NCBI GenBank assembly: GCA_021792135.1
Contig: JAJYVF010000003.1
Coordinates: 1-64,000 of the forward strand
Length of the DNA: 64,000 bases
From: Acidobacteriota bacterium
GTDB lineage: Bacteria; Acidobacteriota; Terriglobia; Terriglobales; Acidobacteriaceae
Reading direction: 5' to 3'
The position numbers were made by a program, and so were the translations under genes. The notes below the pieces were generated by a model. That model ran no database searches and was not told the DNA's origin. It saw nothing but the letters and a program-made list of their open reading frames with translations. Shown piece by piece: positions 17,135 to 25,270 of the stretch; the stretch's first letter is position 1, and each line of letters starts with the position of its first letter.

Positions 17135-18829
17135 ATGGCGGACCAGACCTTACCAATTGCCGGAACTCTCGGCGTCACCCCGCAGCGGAGCAGGAGCAGC
17201 CGGCTGCTCGCGTGGCTGCACGAATGGGTGATCACGGTCGATCATAAGAAGCTGGGCATTCTGTACATCAGCTATTCTCTGATCTTCCTGCTGGTGGCCG
17301 GAGCGGAGGCGATCTGCATCCGTATTCAGCTGGCGATGCCGAACAATCATTTTCTGTCGCCCGAGGTCTTCAACCGGCTGTTCACGATGCACGGCACCAC
17401 CATGGTTTTCCTGGTGGGCATGCCCATCCTCTTCGGGTTCGCCAACTACCTGGTGCCGCTGATGATTGGGGCGCGCGACATGGCCTTCCCGCGGCTCAAT
17501 GCCTTCAGCTTCTGGCTGACTGCCTTTGGCGGGTTGCTGCTTTATTACAGCTTCCTCGGCGGATTCGGCCTGTACGGCATGGGCAACGCGCCGGATGTGG
17601 CCTGGTTTGCCTATGCGCCTCTGACCGAGAAGGCCTTCTCTCCCGGGCACTCGACCGATTACTGGGCGCTGGCGCTGATCGTCAGCGGATTCGGGACGCT
17701 GGGCACGGCCATCAACATCATCGCCACCACGCTTTCCATGCGCTGCCGGGGGATGACGCTGCTGCGCATGCCGCTCTTTGTCTGGCTGATGCTGGTGGTG
17801 AGCGCCATGACCCTCGTCACCATCACGCCTCTCACGGCGGCGCAGGCCATGCTTGTCATCGACCGCTATCTCGGCGGGCACTTCTTCGATACCCAGGCAG
17901 GCGGCTCGGCGGTGGCATGGGCACACTTCTTCTGGATCTTCGGCCATCCCGAGGTGTACATCCTGGTGCTGCCGGCCTTTGCCATCGAGAACGAAATCGT
18001 ACCCGTCTTCTCGCGCAAGGGGATCTTCGGTTATCCGGCGATGGTGGCCGCTTCGGTGGGCATCGGATTCGTCAGCATGGGCGTGTGGGCGCACCACATG
18101 TTCACCATCGGGCTGACCTCGGTCGGCAACACATTCTTTGTTCTCTCGACCATGCTGGTGGGCATTCCCACGGGGATCAAAATCTTTAACTGGCTGGCGA
18201 CGATGTGGGGCGGCAGGATCCGTTTTGCCTCACCCATGCTCTTCGCGACGGCATTTATCTTCCAGTTTCTGATTGCCGGTCTTACCGGGATCATGCTCTC
18301 CGTGGCGCCCTGGGACTGGCAGCTGCACAATTCGTACTTTCTGATTGCGCATTTCCATTACGTCCTGGTCGGCGCCATTGTCTTCAACGTTTTCGCGGCC
18401 ATCTACTACTGGTATCCGAAGGCCACCGGGCGCATGCTGGACGAGAAGCTGGCGAAGTGGCACTTCTGGCTCTTTGTTCTTGGCTTTCACATTACCTTCG
18501 ACACCATGCATTTCGTCGGGTTCATGGGAATGCCGCGGCAGATCTATACGTATCTGCCGGACCGCGGATGGGGTCCGCTGAACCTTGTTATCTCCATTGG
18601 CGGCTTCATTCAGGCGATTGCGGTGCTTATTTTTGTCTATAACCTGGTGCATTCGTATTTCCGCGGCAAAGAGGCGGGCAACGATCCCTGGGACGCGTGG
18701 ACGCTGGAGTGGTCGACGCCCTCGCCGCCTCCGGTCTATAACTTCGCAACCGACCCGGTCGTTTACAGCCGCCGGCCACTGTGGGATCTGAAGCATCCTG
18801 AAGATCCGGACTGGAAATACGAGTCATGA
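17135..18829 (+). CDS. ctaD: cytochrome c oxidase subunit I
   Basis: This 564-residue, 12-span catalytic subunit contains haem a, haem a3 and CuB. The blocks MHGTTMVFL (low-spin haem His), HFFWIFGHPEVYILVLP (CuB His and the cross-linked Tyr, residues of the K channel), GVWAHHMF (CuB His pair) and HFHYVLVG (haem ligands) are all intact. It reduces oxygen to water while pumping protons. The stop overlaps the subunit III start by four bases (ATGA). Confidence 0.97.
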   Translation: MADQTLPIAGTLGVTPQRSRSSRLLAWLHEWVITVDHKKLGILYISYSLIFLLVAGAEAICIRIQLAMPNNHFLSPEVFNRLFTMHGTTMVFLVGMPILFGFANYLVPLMIGARDMAFPRLNAFSFWLTAFGGLLLYYSFLGGFGLYGMGNAPDVAWFAYAPLTEKAFSPGHSTDYWALALIVSGFGTLGTAINIIATTLSMRCRGMTLLRMPLFVWLMLVVSAMTLVTITPLTAAQAMLVIDRYLGGHFFDTQAGGSAVAWAHFFWIFGHPEVYILVLPAFAIENEIVPVFSRKGIFGYPAMVAASVGIGFVSMGVWAHHMFTIGLTSVGNTFFVLSTMLVGIPTGIKIFNWLATMWGGRIRFASPMLFATAFIFQFLIAGLTGIMLSVAPWDWQLHNSYFLIAHFHYVLVGAIVFNVFAAIYYWYPKATGRMLDEKLAKWHFWLFVLGFHITFDTMHFVGFMGMPRQIYTYLPDRGWGPLNLVISIGGFIQAIAVLIFVYNLVHSYFRGKEAGNDPWDAWTLEWSTPSPPPVYNFATDPVVYSRRPLWDLKHPEDPDWKYES

Positions 18830-19416
18830 GCGCGATCCCTGTCTCCGACTTCGAGCAGCCGTGGGAACTGCCCTCGCGAGGGCGGATCGGCATGCTTTCG
18901 CTGATCATCGGCGAGAGCGCCATCTTCACCATCTTCGTGGTCGCCTACATCTTTTACATCGGCAGGAGCGTGAGCGGCCCCACGCCGCAGCAGGTGCTGG
19001 ATATCCCCATCCTCAACACCATCTGCCTGCTTTCGAGCAGCGTGACCATCTGGCTTTCGGAGCGGCAGATCGAGCGCGGCAACATGAGGGCCTTCGCGGC
19101 CCTGTGGGCTCTCACCATGGGCCTGGGCATCGAGTTCATCATCGGCACGTGGCTGGAGTGGAAGAAGCTGATCTTCGTGGACGGGCTGACGATCCGCACG
19201 AATCTCTTCGGGACTACGTTCTATTCCCTGGTCGGACTGCATGCGACCCACGTTGTGGTGGGTCTCATCATGCTGACCTTCGTCCTCATTTTCACCCTGA
19301 CCGGGCGCCTGAACCATGCTCACGCCGAGCGCGTCGAGGTGCTGGCGCTCTACTGGCATTTTGTCGATGCGGTCTGGGTGGTGGTGTTCACCGTGGTGTA
19401 CATCGTCGGGCGATGA
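18826..19416 (+). CDS. ctaE: cytochrome c oxidase subunit III
   Basis: This 196-residue membrane protein has five spans, the usual length of bacterial five-helix subunit III. The segments RIGMLSLIIGESAIFTIFVV, TFYSLVGLHATHVVVGLIML and EVLALYWHFVDAVWVVVF are hallmark family blocks. It stabilises the catalytic core. Its ATG overlaps the ctaD stop, and the next gene starts 13 bases after its own stop. Confidence 0.95.
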   Translation: MSAIPVSDFEQPWELPSRGRIGMLSLIIGESAIFTIFVVAYIFYIGRSVSGPTPQQVLDIPILNTICLLSSSVTIWLSERQIERGNMRAFAALWALTMGLGIEFIIGTWLEWKKLIFVDGLTIRTNLFGTTFYSLVGLHATHVVVGLIMLTFVLIFTLTGRLNHAHAERVEVLALYWHFVDAVWVVVFTVVYIVGR

Positions 19417-19429
19417 AGCGGAGACGCGC

Positions 19430-20326
19430 ATGACAGAAATGGCCCATCACAAGGCGGGAGCGGAGCACGGCGAGACCATTCATCTGCCCGCGCCCACGCA
19501 CTGGCCGATCATCCTGGCCTTCGGATGCACGCTGCTCGCGGCCGGACTGGTGACAACGCCCGGCATCGGCATCTTCGGCGGCGTTCTCATCGTTACGGGG
19601 TGCGTCGGGTGGTTCCGCCAGGTCCTGCCGCACGAGGCGCACGAGGATGTTCCGGTGCGCGCGGACAAAGTTGTCATCGAGACTTCCAGGCGCTCGGTCG
19701 AGCGTCTGCAGTTCGGCCCCGACCAGCGCGTGCATCTGCCCGTCGAGACGTATCCCATCCGCAGCGGCATCAAGGGGGGTATCGCCGGGGGCTTCGCGAT
19801 GATCCTGCCGGCCATTCTCTATGGACTGATCACCCAGCACAGCATCTGGTATCCGGTGAACCTGCTGGGCGGCGCGGGCGTCGCCAACTGGAGCCACGTC
19901 ACCACGGCGGAGATCGCCAGCTTCCACTGGAGCTGGCTGATGATTGCCATCGTCATCCACGGCATTACCTGTCTGCTGGTGGGGCTGCTCTACGGCGCCA
20001 TGCTCCCCATTCTGCCGCGCCACCCGGTGCTGCTGGGCGGCCTGCTGGCTCCGCTGCTGTGGACCGGCCTGCTGCATTCCAGCATGGGTGTCATCAATCC
20101 GGCGCTGGATGCGCACATCTCGTGGGGATGGTTCGTGGTCTCGCAGGTGACCTTCGGCGTGGCCGCGGGACTGGTGGTGGCCCGCGACAACCGCATCCGC
20201 ACCAGCGGGCGGCTGCCGTTCTTCGCGCGCATCGGCCTGGAGGCGCCGGGTCTGATGGAATCGAACCCCCATGCCGGCCCGCCGGCTGCGGAACGGCCCG
20301 GACCGGGCCATCAGGAGAAGCACTGA
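19430..20326 (+). CDS. unassigned multi-span membrane protein of the respiratory operon (subunit IV-like N-terminus)
   Basis: This 298-residue protein has a His/Glu-rich start, then two close spans (about 28-65, WPIILAFGCTLLAAGLVTTP and a second ending VGWFRQVLPHEAHED) that resemble oxidase subunit IV hairpins. A soluble stretch of about 50 residues follows, then roughly five more spans (about 118-260) and a hydrophilic tail. I do not recognise a family for the C-terminal half. It lies inside the oxidase/bc operon, with its stop overlapping the next start (TGATG), so it is very likely a structural or assembly component. ATG at 19430 is chosen because an earlier in-frame ATG (19316) lies inside ctaE. 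Confidence 0.7.
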   Translation: MTEMAHHKAGAEHGETIHLPAPTHWPIILAFGCTLLAAGLVTTPGIGIFGGVLIVTGCVGWFRQVLPHEAHEDVPVRADKVVIETSRRSVERLQFGPDQRVHLPVETYPIRSGIKGGIAGGFAMILPAILYGLITQHSIWYPVNLLGGAGVANWSHVTTAEIASFHWSWLMIAIVIHGITCLLVGLLYGAMLPILPRHPVLLGGLLAPLLWTGLLHSSMGVINPALDAHISWGWFVVSQVTFGVAAGLVVARDNRIRTSGRLPFFARIGLEAPGLMESNPHAGPPAAERPGPGHQEKH

Positions 20327-21036
20327 TGCGGCTCAGCACGCTGGTCGCTCTGGGGCTTCCATTTCTGCTGGCGGGGTGCGGGCAGATGCCCGGCGAACCG
20401 CACAGTCCGCCGGTTCCGCCGGAGCAGGTTACCGACTTCGCCACCCTGTACGCAAGGAACTGCCAGGCGTGCCACGGAACCGGCGGCCAGAACGGACCCG
20501 CGATGGACCTGGCCAATCCGGAGTTCCAGGCGCTCGTCGACGACAACACCCTGCGGACCATCATCTCCGATGGACTGCCTGGCACCCAGATGCCCGCGTG
20601 GGCACAGTCGGCCGGAGGCATGCTGACCGATCAGCAGATCAGCGCGATCATTGGCGGCATGCGCAGGAACTGGGCAAAGCCGGATGCTTTCGGCGGCGCG
20701 ACGCCCCCGGCTTTCGAGCAGCCGAAGGGGGGAGATGCGAACCACGGCAGGCAGGTGTATCAGGCCCGCTGCGCCGGCTGCCATTCAGGACCGAAGCGCC
20801 AGCAGCTCACCAGCCCGGTCTACCTGTCGCTGGTGAGCGATCAGGCGCTGCGCAGCATTATCCTTGCCGGACGGCCGGACATCGGCCAGCCCGACTGGCG
20901 GATGCAGACGCCGCAGACCTCAGGTCCTCCGCTTGCGCCACAGGATGTAACCGACGTCGTTGCTTATTTAGGATCGCTGCGAAATCCTGATGTGGTTTCC
21001 GCGGCCCCCACCCCCATGCCGTCGCCGAGGAGATAA
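20326..21036 (+). CDS. di-haem cytochrome c lipoprotein
   Basis: This 236-residue protein begins with a lipoprotein signal (LPFLLAGCG, lipobox Cys18) and carries two class-I cytochrome c domains. The haem motifs are CQACH (about 46-50) and CAGCH (about 151-155), with axial Met candidates in TQMPAWA and downstream. It would be tethered at the outer face of the inner membrane, where it could stand in for cytochrome c1 between the Rieske/cytochrome b unit and the oxidase. It overlaps the preceding stop and is followed after three bases by the Rieske gene. Confidence 0.88.
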   Translation: MRLSTLVALGLPFLLAGCGQMPGEPHSPPVPPEQVTDFATLYARNCQACHGTGGQNGPAMDLANPEFQALVDDNTLRTIISDGLPGTQMPAWAQSAGGMLTDQQISAIIGGMRRNWAKPDAFGGATPPAFEQPKGGDANHGRQVYQARCAGCHSGPKRQQLTSPVYLSLVSDQALRSIILAGRPDIGQPDWRMQTPQTSGPPLAPQDVTDVVAYLGSLRNPDVVSAAPTPMPSPRR

Positions 21037-21039
21037 ACC

Positions 21040-21684
21040 GTGAACCCAGACGAGAGGAGCGACAATCCGGAGAAGGCCAGCACCGGCCCGGAAGCCGGAG
21101 CGGCCAGGGAACAGGCCAGCGAGCGCGACGGGCCGGCGGCGGTTTCGCGCCGCTGGCTGCTGCTGAAGGCCGGCATCGCGCTCAACGGCCTGGTCGGCGT
21201 CGCCATGGCGATCCCCATCATTCGCTATCTGCTCTGGCCGGTCCGCAAGGATGCTGCCTATAACTCTTGGGTCTCGCTGGGCAGGACCAGCGAATTTCCG
21301 GTGGGCGAAACCCGCCTCGCCAATTTCAGAACGCCCTGGACCCGCCCCTGGGATGGCCAGACGGACCATGTTCCCTGCTATGTACGCCGGGAGGGCAGCG
21401 CTCAGTTCACCGTATTCGCCATCAACTGTGCCCATCTGGGATGCCCGGTGCGCTGGTTCCCGCAGTCGCAGCTCTTTATGTGCCCGTGCCACGGCGGCGT
21501 CTATTACGCCGACGGTTCGCGCGCTTCCGGCCCGCCGGAGCGCGGCCTGTTCACCTATCCGCACCGGATCACGGGCGGCAACCTGGAGATCGACGCCGGG
21601 CAGATGCCCACGCTCTCGAATACCGCGAAGCTGACGAACATCGCCACGCCCGGGGAAGAAGAGGGATGCTCATGTCGCGGATGA
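21040..21684 (+). CDS. qcrA: Rieske iron-sulfur protein of a bc-type complex
   Basis: This 214-residue protein has a basic N-terminal region and one membrane anchor (about 45-65). The C-terminal Rieske domain holds the 2Fe-2S ligands in CAHLGC and CPCHGG (about 128-150). It would accept electrons from quinol and pass them to haem c. It uses a GTG start (21040), three bases after the previous stop, in a context with AGGAGA nine bases upstream. Its last residues (CSCRG) overlap the start of the cytochrome b gene by 13 bases. Confidence 0.93.
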   Translation: MNPDERSDNPEKASTGPEAGAAREQASERDGPAAVSRRWLLLKAGIALNGLVGVAMAIPIIRYLLWPVRKDAAYNSWVSLGRTSEFPVGETRLANFRTPWTRPWDGQTDHVPCYVRREGSAQFTVFAINCAHLGCPVRWFPQSQLFMCPCHGGVYYADGSRASGPPERGLFTYPHRITGGNLEIDAGQMPTLSNTAKLTNIATPGEEEGCSCRG

Positions 21685-23165
21685 AGCGCATCTACGACTG
21701 GTTCGAGCAGCGGCTCCAGATCGAAGGGCCTGTCAGGGAAGCGGTCCTGCACAAGGTGCCGCGCAACACCGCGAGCTGGTGGTACGTCTTCGGCAGCGCC
21801 GCCTTCACCCTGCTGATCCTGCAGGTGGTCACGGGCATTCTGCTGGCCCTGGTCTATGTGCCCTCCGCGGCGCAGGCGTGGGAAAGCCTGAACGTCCTGA
21901 ACCATCAGATTCCGCTGGGCTGGTTCCTGCGCGCCGTCCATGCCTGGGGATCGAACTTCATGGTCGCGGTGGTGTTCATCCACATGGCGCAGGTTTTCCT
22001 CTTCGGCGCCTACAAGTTTCCGCGTGAGCTTACCTGGACGGTCGGGGTCTTTCTGCTGCTGCTGACGCTGGGCATGGCCTTCAGCGGCCAGGTGCTCCGC
22101 TTCGATCAGGACGCTTACTGGGGACTGGGCATCGGCGTCTTCATCATGGCGCGCGTGCCGCTCATCGGCGGACAGCTCGTGCACCTGCTGCTGGGCGGCC
22201 CCATCATCGCCGGAGCCACGCTGTCGCGCTTTTTCACGCTGCACGTCTTCATCATTCCGGGCACGCTGCTCTTTCTCGCCGCTGTGCACATCTGGATGGT
22301 CCTGAAGCTGGGCGTCAACGAGTGGCCGATGCCCGGACGCGTCGTTCATCGCGAGACGTATATCGCCGAGTACAACAAGCTGGCTCACGACGACGGCATT
22401 CCCTTCGTGCCCGGCGCTTTCTGGAAGGACCTGGTTTTTTCGGGGGCCGTGCTCGCTGCTGTCTTCGTGTGCGCGCTGGTGCTGGGGCCCTCCGGCCCGG
22501 GCGGGCAGCCGGATCCGTCGATCATCCAGACGGTTCCCAAGCCGGATTTTCCCTTCCTGTGGATCTACTCGGTCCTATCGTTCCTGCCGCCTTCGCTGGA
22601 GACGCCGTTCATCCTGATCGCTCCGATCGCGATGATTGCCGGGCTGCTGGCGGTGCCGTTTGTCGCCTCTGAAGGCGAGAAGAGCTGGCACCGCCGCCCG
22701 GTTGCGGTGCTGGCGCTCACCACCGTCGCCGTTGCCTGGGCGGTCTTCACGCATCTGGGCATGTACACGCCCTGGAGCCCGCACATGAATGCATGGAGCG
22801 GCGACCCCATCCCGGTGCGGTATCTCCGCGAAGCCACGCCGCTGGTGCGCCAGGGAGCGGTCATCTTCGAGTCCAAGCAATGCCGCAACTGCCACCAGAT
22901 CGGCGGGCACGGCGGCGAGCGCGGGCCGGCTCTCGATGACATTGCCACGCGCATGACGCCGGACCAGATGCGCTTCAAGGTGGTGACCGGCGGCGGCAAT
23001 ATGCCGGCCTTCGGCAAGAACCTTTCGCCGCCGGAGATCGAGGCGCTGGTCGCGTTTCTCGAAACGCTGCATCCGGCGAACGAGCCGCCCGCGGCCGACG
23101 CCGCGCAGCGGGCCATTGAGACCGGTGGCGGGGCGCCGCCTCCGGTGGGCGGGCACAGCTACTGA
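21672..23165 (+). CDS. qcrB: cytochrome b with C-terminal haem-c domain (bc complex)
   Basis: This 497-residue protein has a cytochrome b N-terminal half of four spans with paired haem-ligand His (RAVHAWGSNFMVAVVFIHM and TLHVFIIPGTLLFLAAVHIW). The PEW-equivalent is changed to PDFPFLWIYSVLSFLPPSLE. Three further spans follow, then an extra C-terminal cytochrome c domain with CRNCH near 404-408. Fusion of b and c domains distinguishes it from the usual bc1 complex. The ATG at 21672 is preferred over 21666 because GAGGGA lies five bases upstream of it. It ends ten bases before ctaG. Confidence 0.92.
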   Translation: MSRMKRIYDWFEQRLQIEGPVREAVLHKVPRNTASWWYVFGSAAFTLLILQVVTGILLALVYVPSAAQAWESLNVLNHQIPLGWFLRAVHAWGSNFMVAVVFIHMAQVFLFGAYKFPRELTWTVGVFLLLLTLGMAFSGQVLRFDQDAYWGLGIGVFIMARVPLIGGQLVHLLLGGPIIAGATLSRFFTLHVFIIPGTLLFLAAVHIWMVLKLGVNEWPMPGRVVHRETYIAEYNKLAHDDGIPFVPGAFWKDLVFSGAVLAAVFVCALVLGPSGPGGQPDPSIIQTVPKPDFPFLWIYSVLSFLPPSLETPFILIAPIAMIAGLLAVPFVASEGEKSWHRRPVAVLALTTVAVAWAVFTHLGMYTPWSPHMNAWSGDPIPVRYLREATPLVRQGAVIFESKQCRNCHQIGGHGGERGPALDDIATRMTPDQMRFKVVTGGGNMPAFGKNLSPPEIEALVAFLETLHPANEPPAADAAQRAIETGGGAPPPVGGHSY

Positions 23166-23175
23166 TGAGCAGTTC

Positions 23176-24024
23176 ATGAGCGCAGACGCACTGATCACGA
23201 GGTGGGACATTCCCTGGGCCGTCACGGCCGCCCTCGTGCTTACCGCCGCGATCTATGTCCGGGGCTGGATTCGGATTCGCCGCACCCGCCCGGCGCTCTT
23301 CCCGGACTGGCGTCTGGCGACGTTTCTGGGCGGTATTCTGGCCATCTTTGTCGCCGTGTCGTCGCCGCTGGACACCTTCAGCGAGTCACTGCTCTTCATG
23401 CACATGGCGCAGCACTTTTTCCTGATGTCGCTGGCTCCGCCGCTGATCGTGCTGGGAGCGCCGGTGGTGCCGATGCTGCGCGGCCTGCCCCGGCCGGTGA
23501 TTCGCTGGCTGCGGCCGCTCTTCGCGACCGGACTTTTCCACCATATCGGGGACTTTCTGACGCGGAAGCGGGTTGCGTGGCTGGCCATGAACGTGGCCTA
23601 CCTGGGATGGCACATCCCAAAGGCCTATGAATTTGCTCTGGCCTCAGAAAACTGGCATAACTGCGAGCACGCCTGCTTCTTCTTCACGAGCCTGATGTTC
23701 TGGTGGCCGGTCTTCGCGCCGTGGCCTTTCCGGCAGCGCGGGTCGCGGTGGGTTTTGCTGCCGTATCTGCTGCTGGCGGATGTGGTGAATACCGGCCTGT
23801 CGGCGTTTCTGTGCTTCTCGGGGCGGCTGCTCTATCCCAGCTACGCGGCGGTGCCGCGGCCGTTCGGGCTGAATCCGCTCACGGATCAGGTGGCCGCGGG
23901 AGCGTTTATGTGGGTGATGGGAACGATGGTGTTCCTCATCCCGGCGATGGGCGTGACCTTGCAACTGCTCTCGCCGCGGCGGGGAAGGATGGCCGTGCAG
24001 CCTGCAATGGCGGCGCCACGCTGA
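23176..24024 (+). CDS. ctaG: CtaG-family cytochrome c oxidase assembly protein (Caa3_CtaG)
   Basis: This 282-residue membrane protein has about seven spans and the family's His-rich helices: LLFMHMAQHFFLMSLAPP, GLFHHIGDFL, LGWHIPKAYEFAL and NWHNCEHACFFFTSLMFWWP. This Caa3_CtaG group (unrelated to Cox11-type CtaG) is needed for caa3 oxidase formation in Bacillus and is thought to deliver copper. As the last gene of the operon it fits that role. The ATG at 23176 is the first in-frame start after the qcrB stop. A convergent methyltransferase gene follows after 24 bases. Confidence 0.9.
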   Translation: MSADALITRWDIPWAVTAALVLTAAIYVRGWIRIRRTRPALFPDWRLATFLGGILAIFVAVSSPLDTFSESLLFMHMAQHFFLMSLAPPLIVLGAPVVPMLRGLPRPVIRWLRPLFATGLFHHIGDFLTRKRVAWLAMNVAYLGWHIPKAYEFALASENWHNCEHACFFFTSLMFWWPVFAPWPFRQRGSRWVLLPYLLLADVVNTGLSAFLCFSGRLLYPSYAAVPRPFGLNPLTDQVAAGAFMWVMGTMVFLIPAMGVTLQLLSPRRGRMAVQPAMAAPR

Positions 24025-24048
24025 GCTGCCACGGCCCTTGTCCGACGA

Positions 24049-25068
24049 TTACGGTCGGGTCGCCAGGATGAGCGGCGAGTGTCCCGGCGAGGGGATCGTC
24101 CGCGGGTTAGCGAAGCCGGCCTCCTCGAGCCATGCGCTGATCTCCTCGACCGACCAGGTGGTGCCGTTCTCGGTATTGACCAGCATGTTGACGGCGAAGA
24201 GGAGCCCGGTCATAGGCCCGGTGCGTTCCTGATTGACGAGGAACTCGGCGACGGCGATGGTGCCGCCGCTGGCCAGGGACTCGAAGGTCTTGCCGAGCAG
24301 GCGGCGGCTCAGCGCTTCGCCCTCGCTGTGCAGGATGTGGCCGAGGGTGGCGAGCTGATAGCCGGACCCGAAGTCGGCGTCGTGCAGGTCACCTTCGACG
24401 AAAGAAAAGCGGTCGGCGAGGCCGAAGCGGGCGACGGTTTTCTGGGTGACGGGAATGACCTCCGGCCAGTCGACGGCCGTGACCCGGACGCGGGGGGAGG
24501 CCTGGGCCTGGGCGATGCCCCAGACACCGGAGCCCGCCGCGAGGTCGAGGACGCGCACCGGCTCGCCTGATGCTCCGAAGCTCATCTCGTTGGCCATGTA
24601 CTGCGCGGCGGGATAGCTCATGGGGAAGATGTCGGTGACGAAGTCGTGGAAGAATTCGCCGCCGCTCTTCTCCTGGTTGACCGCGGCCACTGGCTGGCCG
24701 GTGGCGACCACCTTATTGAGGTGCAGCCAGCGGGGAACGAGGTGCTCGCTGGTGTGGCGGATGAGGCCGCCCATGAATCCGGGTTTGGTGCTGACGAGGA
24801 AGGCGGAGCTTTCCGGCGTCAGGGCGTAACGGCCCTCCTCATCGATGGCCAGAAAATTGAGGCCGACGAGGGCGTTCATGATGGCGGTGAGGCCGCGAAC
24901 CGAGGCGCCGGTGGCTTTTTCCACCTGCCAGATGTCTTTGGGGCCGCTGTCGAGCGCGTCGAAGACGCGGTGTTTGATGGCTGCTTCCAGAATCAGAGGC
25001 GGGGCATAGCCCCATGCCATTTGCATGATGCGTTCAGGGGTTACCTGCGCCTGCGTTGCGGTTGCCAT
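24049..25068 (-). CDS. SAM-dependent O-methyltransferase (acetylserotonin/CrtF-like)
   Basis: This 339-residue protein has an N-terminal winged-helix dimerisation domain (about 8-95, with ALVGLNFLAIDEEGRYALTP). The Rossmann SAM-binding domain carries motif I VRVLDLAAGSGVWGIAQAQ (about 170-190) and a later LGHILHSEGEALSRRLL block. The layout matches small-molecule O-methyltransferases; the substrate cannot be told. The ATG at 25068 has AAAGGA ten bases upstream and is preferred over a start 13 codons earlier. It stands alone, converging with ctaG. Confidence 0.85.
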   Translation of the reverse strand: MATATQAQVTPERIMQMAWGYAPPLILEAAIKHRVFDALDSGPKDIWQVEKATGASVRGLTAIMNALVGLNFLAIDEEGRYALTPESSAFLVSTKPGFMGGLIRHTSEHLVPRWLHLNKVVATGQPVAAVNQEKSGGEFFHDFVTDIFPMSYPAAQYMANEMSFGASGEPVRVLDLAAGSGVWGIAQAQASPRVRVTAVDWPEVIPVTQKTVARFGLADRFSFVEGDLHDADFGSGYQLATLGHILHSEGEALSRRLLGKTFESLASGGTIAVAEFLVNQERTGPMTGLLFAVNMLVNTENGTTWSVEEISAWLEEAGFANPRTIPSPGHSPLILATRP

Positions 25069-25270
25069 ACGCTGTCCTTTTGGGTTGGGGTCTCGGGGAT
25101 ATTGCACTTGCCGGGGAAACTGCGAGTCTACCAGTTCACCCCCACGCCTGGAATTACAGGATTAAAACTGACGGGCCGGACGGCCAGCATGTGTCCTGGT
25201 CCTGGGCGGGTGCGGATGTGAGCCAGCAGACGGCTGCCCATACCGGCTGCTTCGGTACACTGAAGCTGAT

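Noticed and set aside
25069-25270. A T-box or other riboswitch upstream of alaS
   Set aside because: No T-box motif or terminator/antiterminator pair is visible, and the leader is short.
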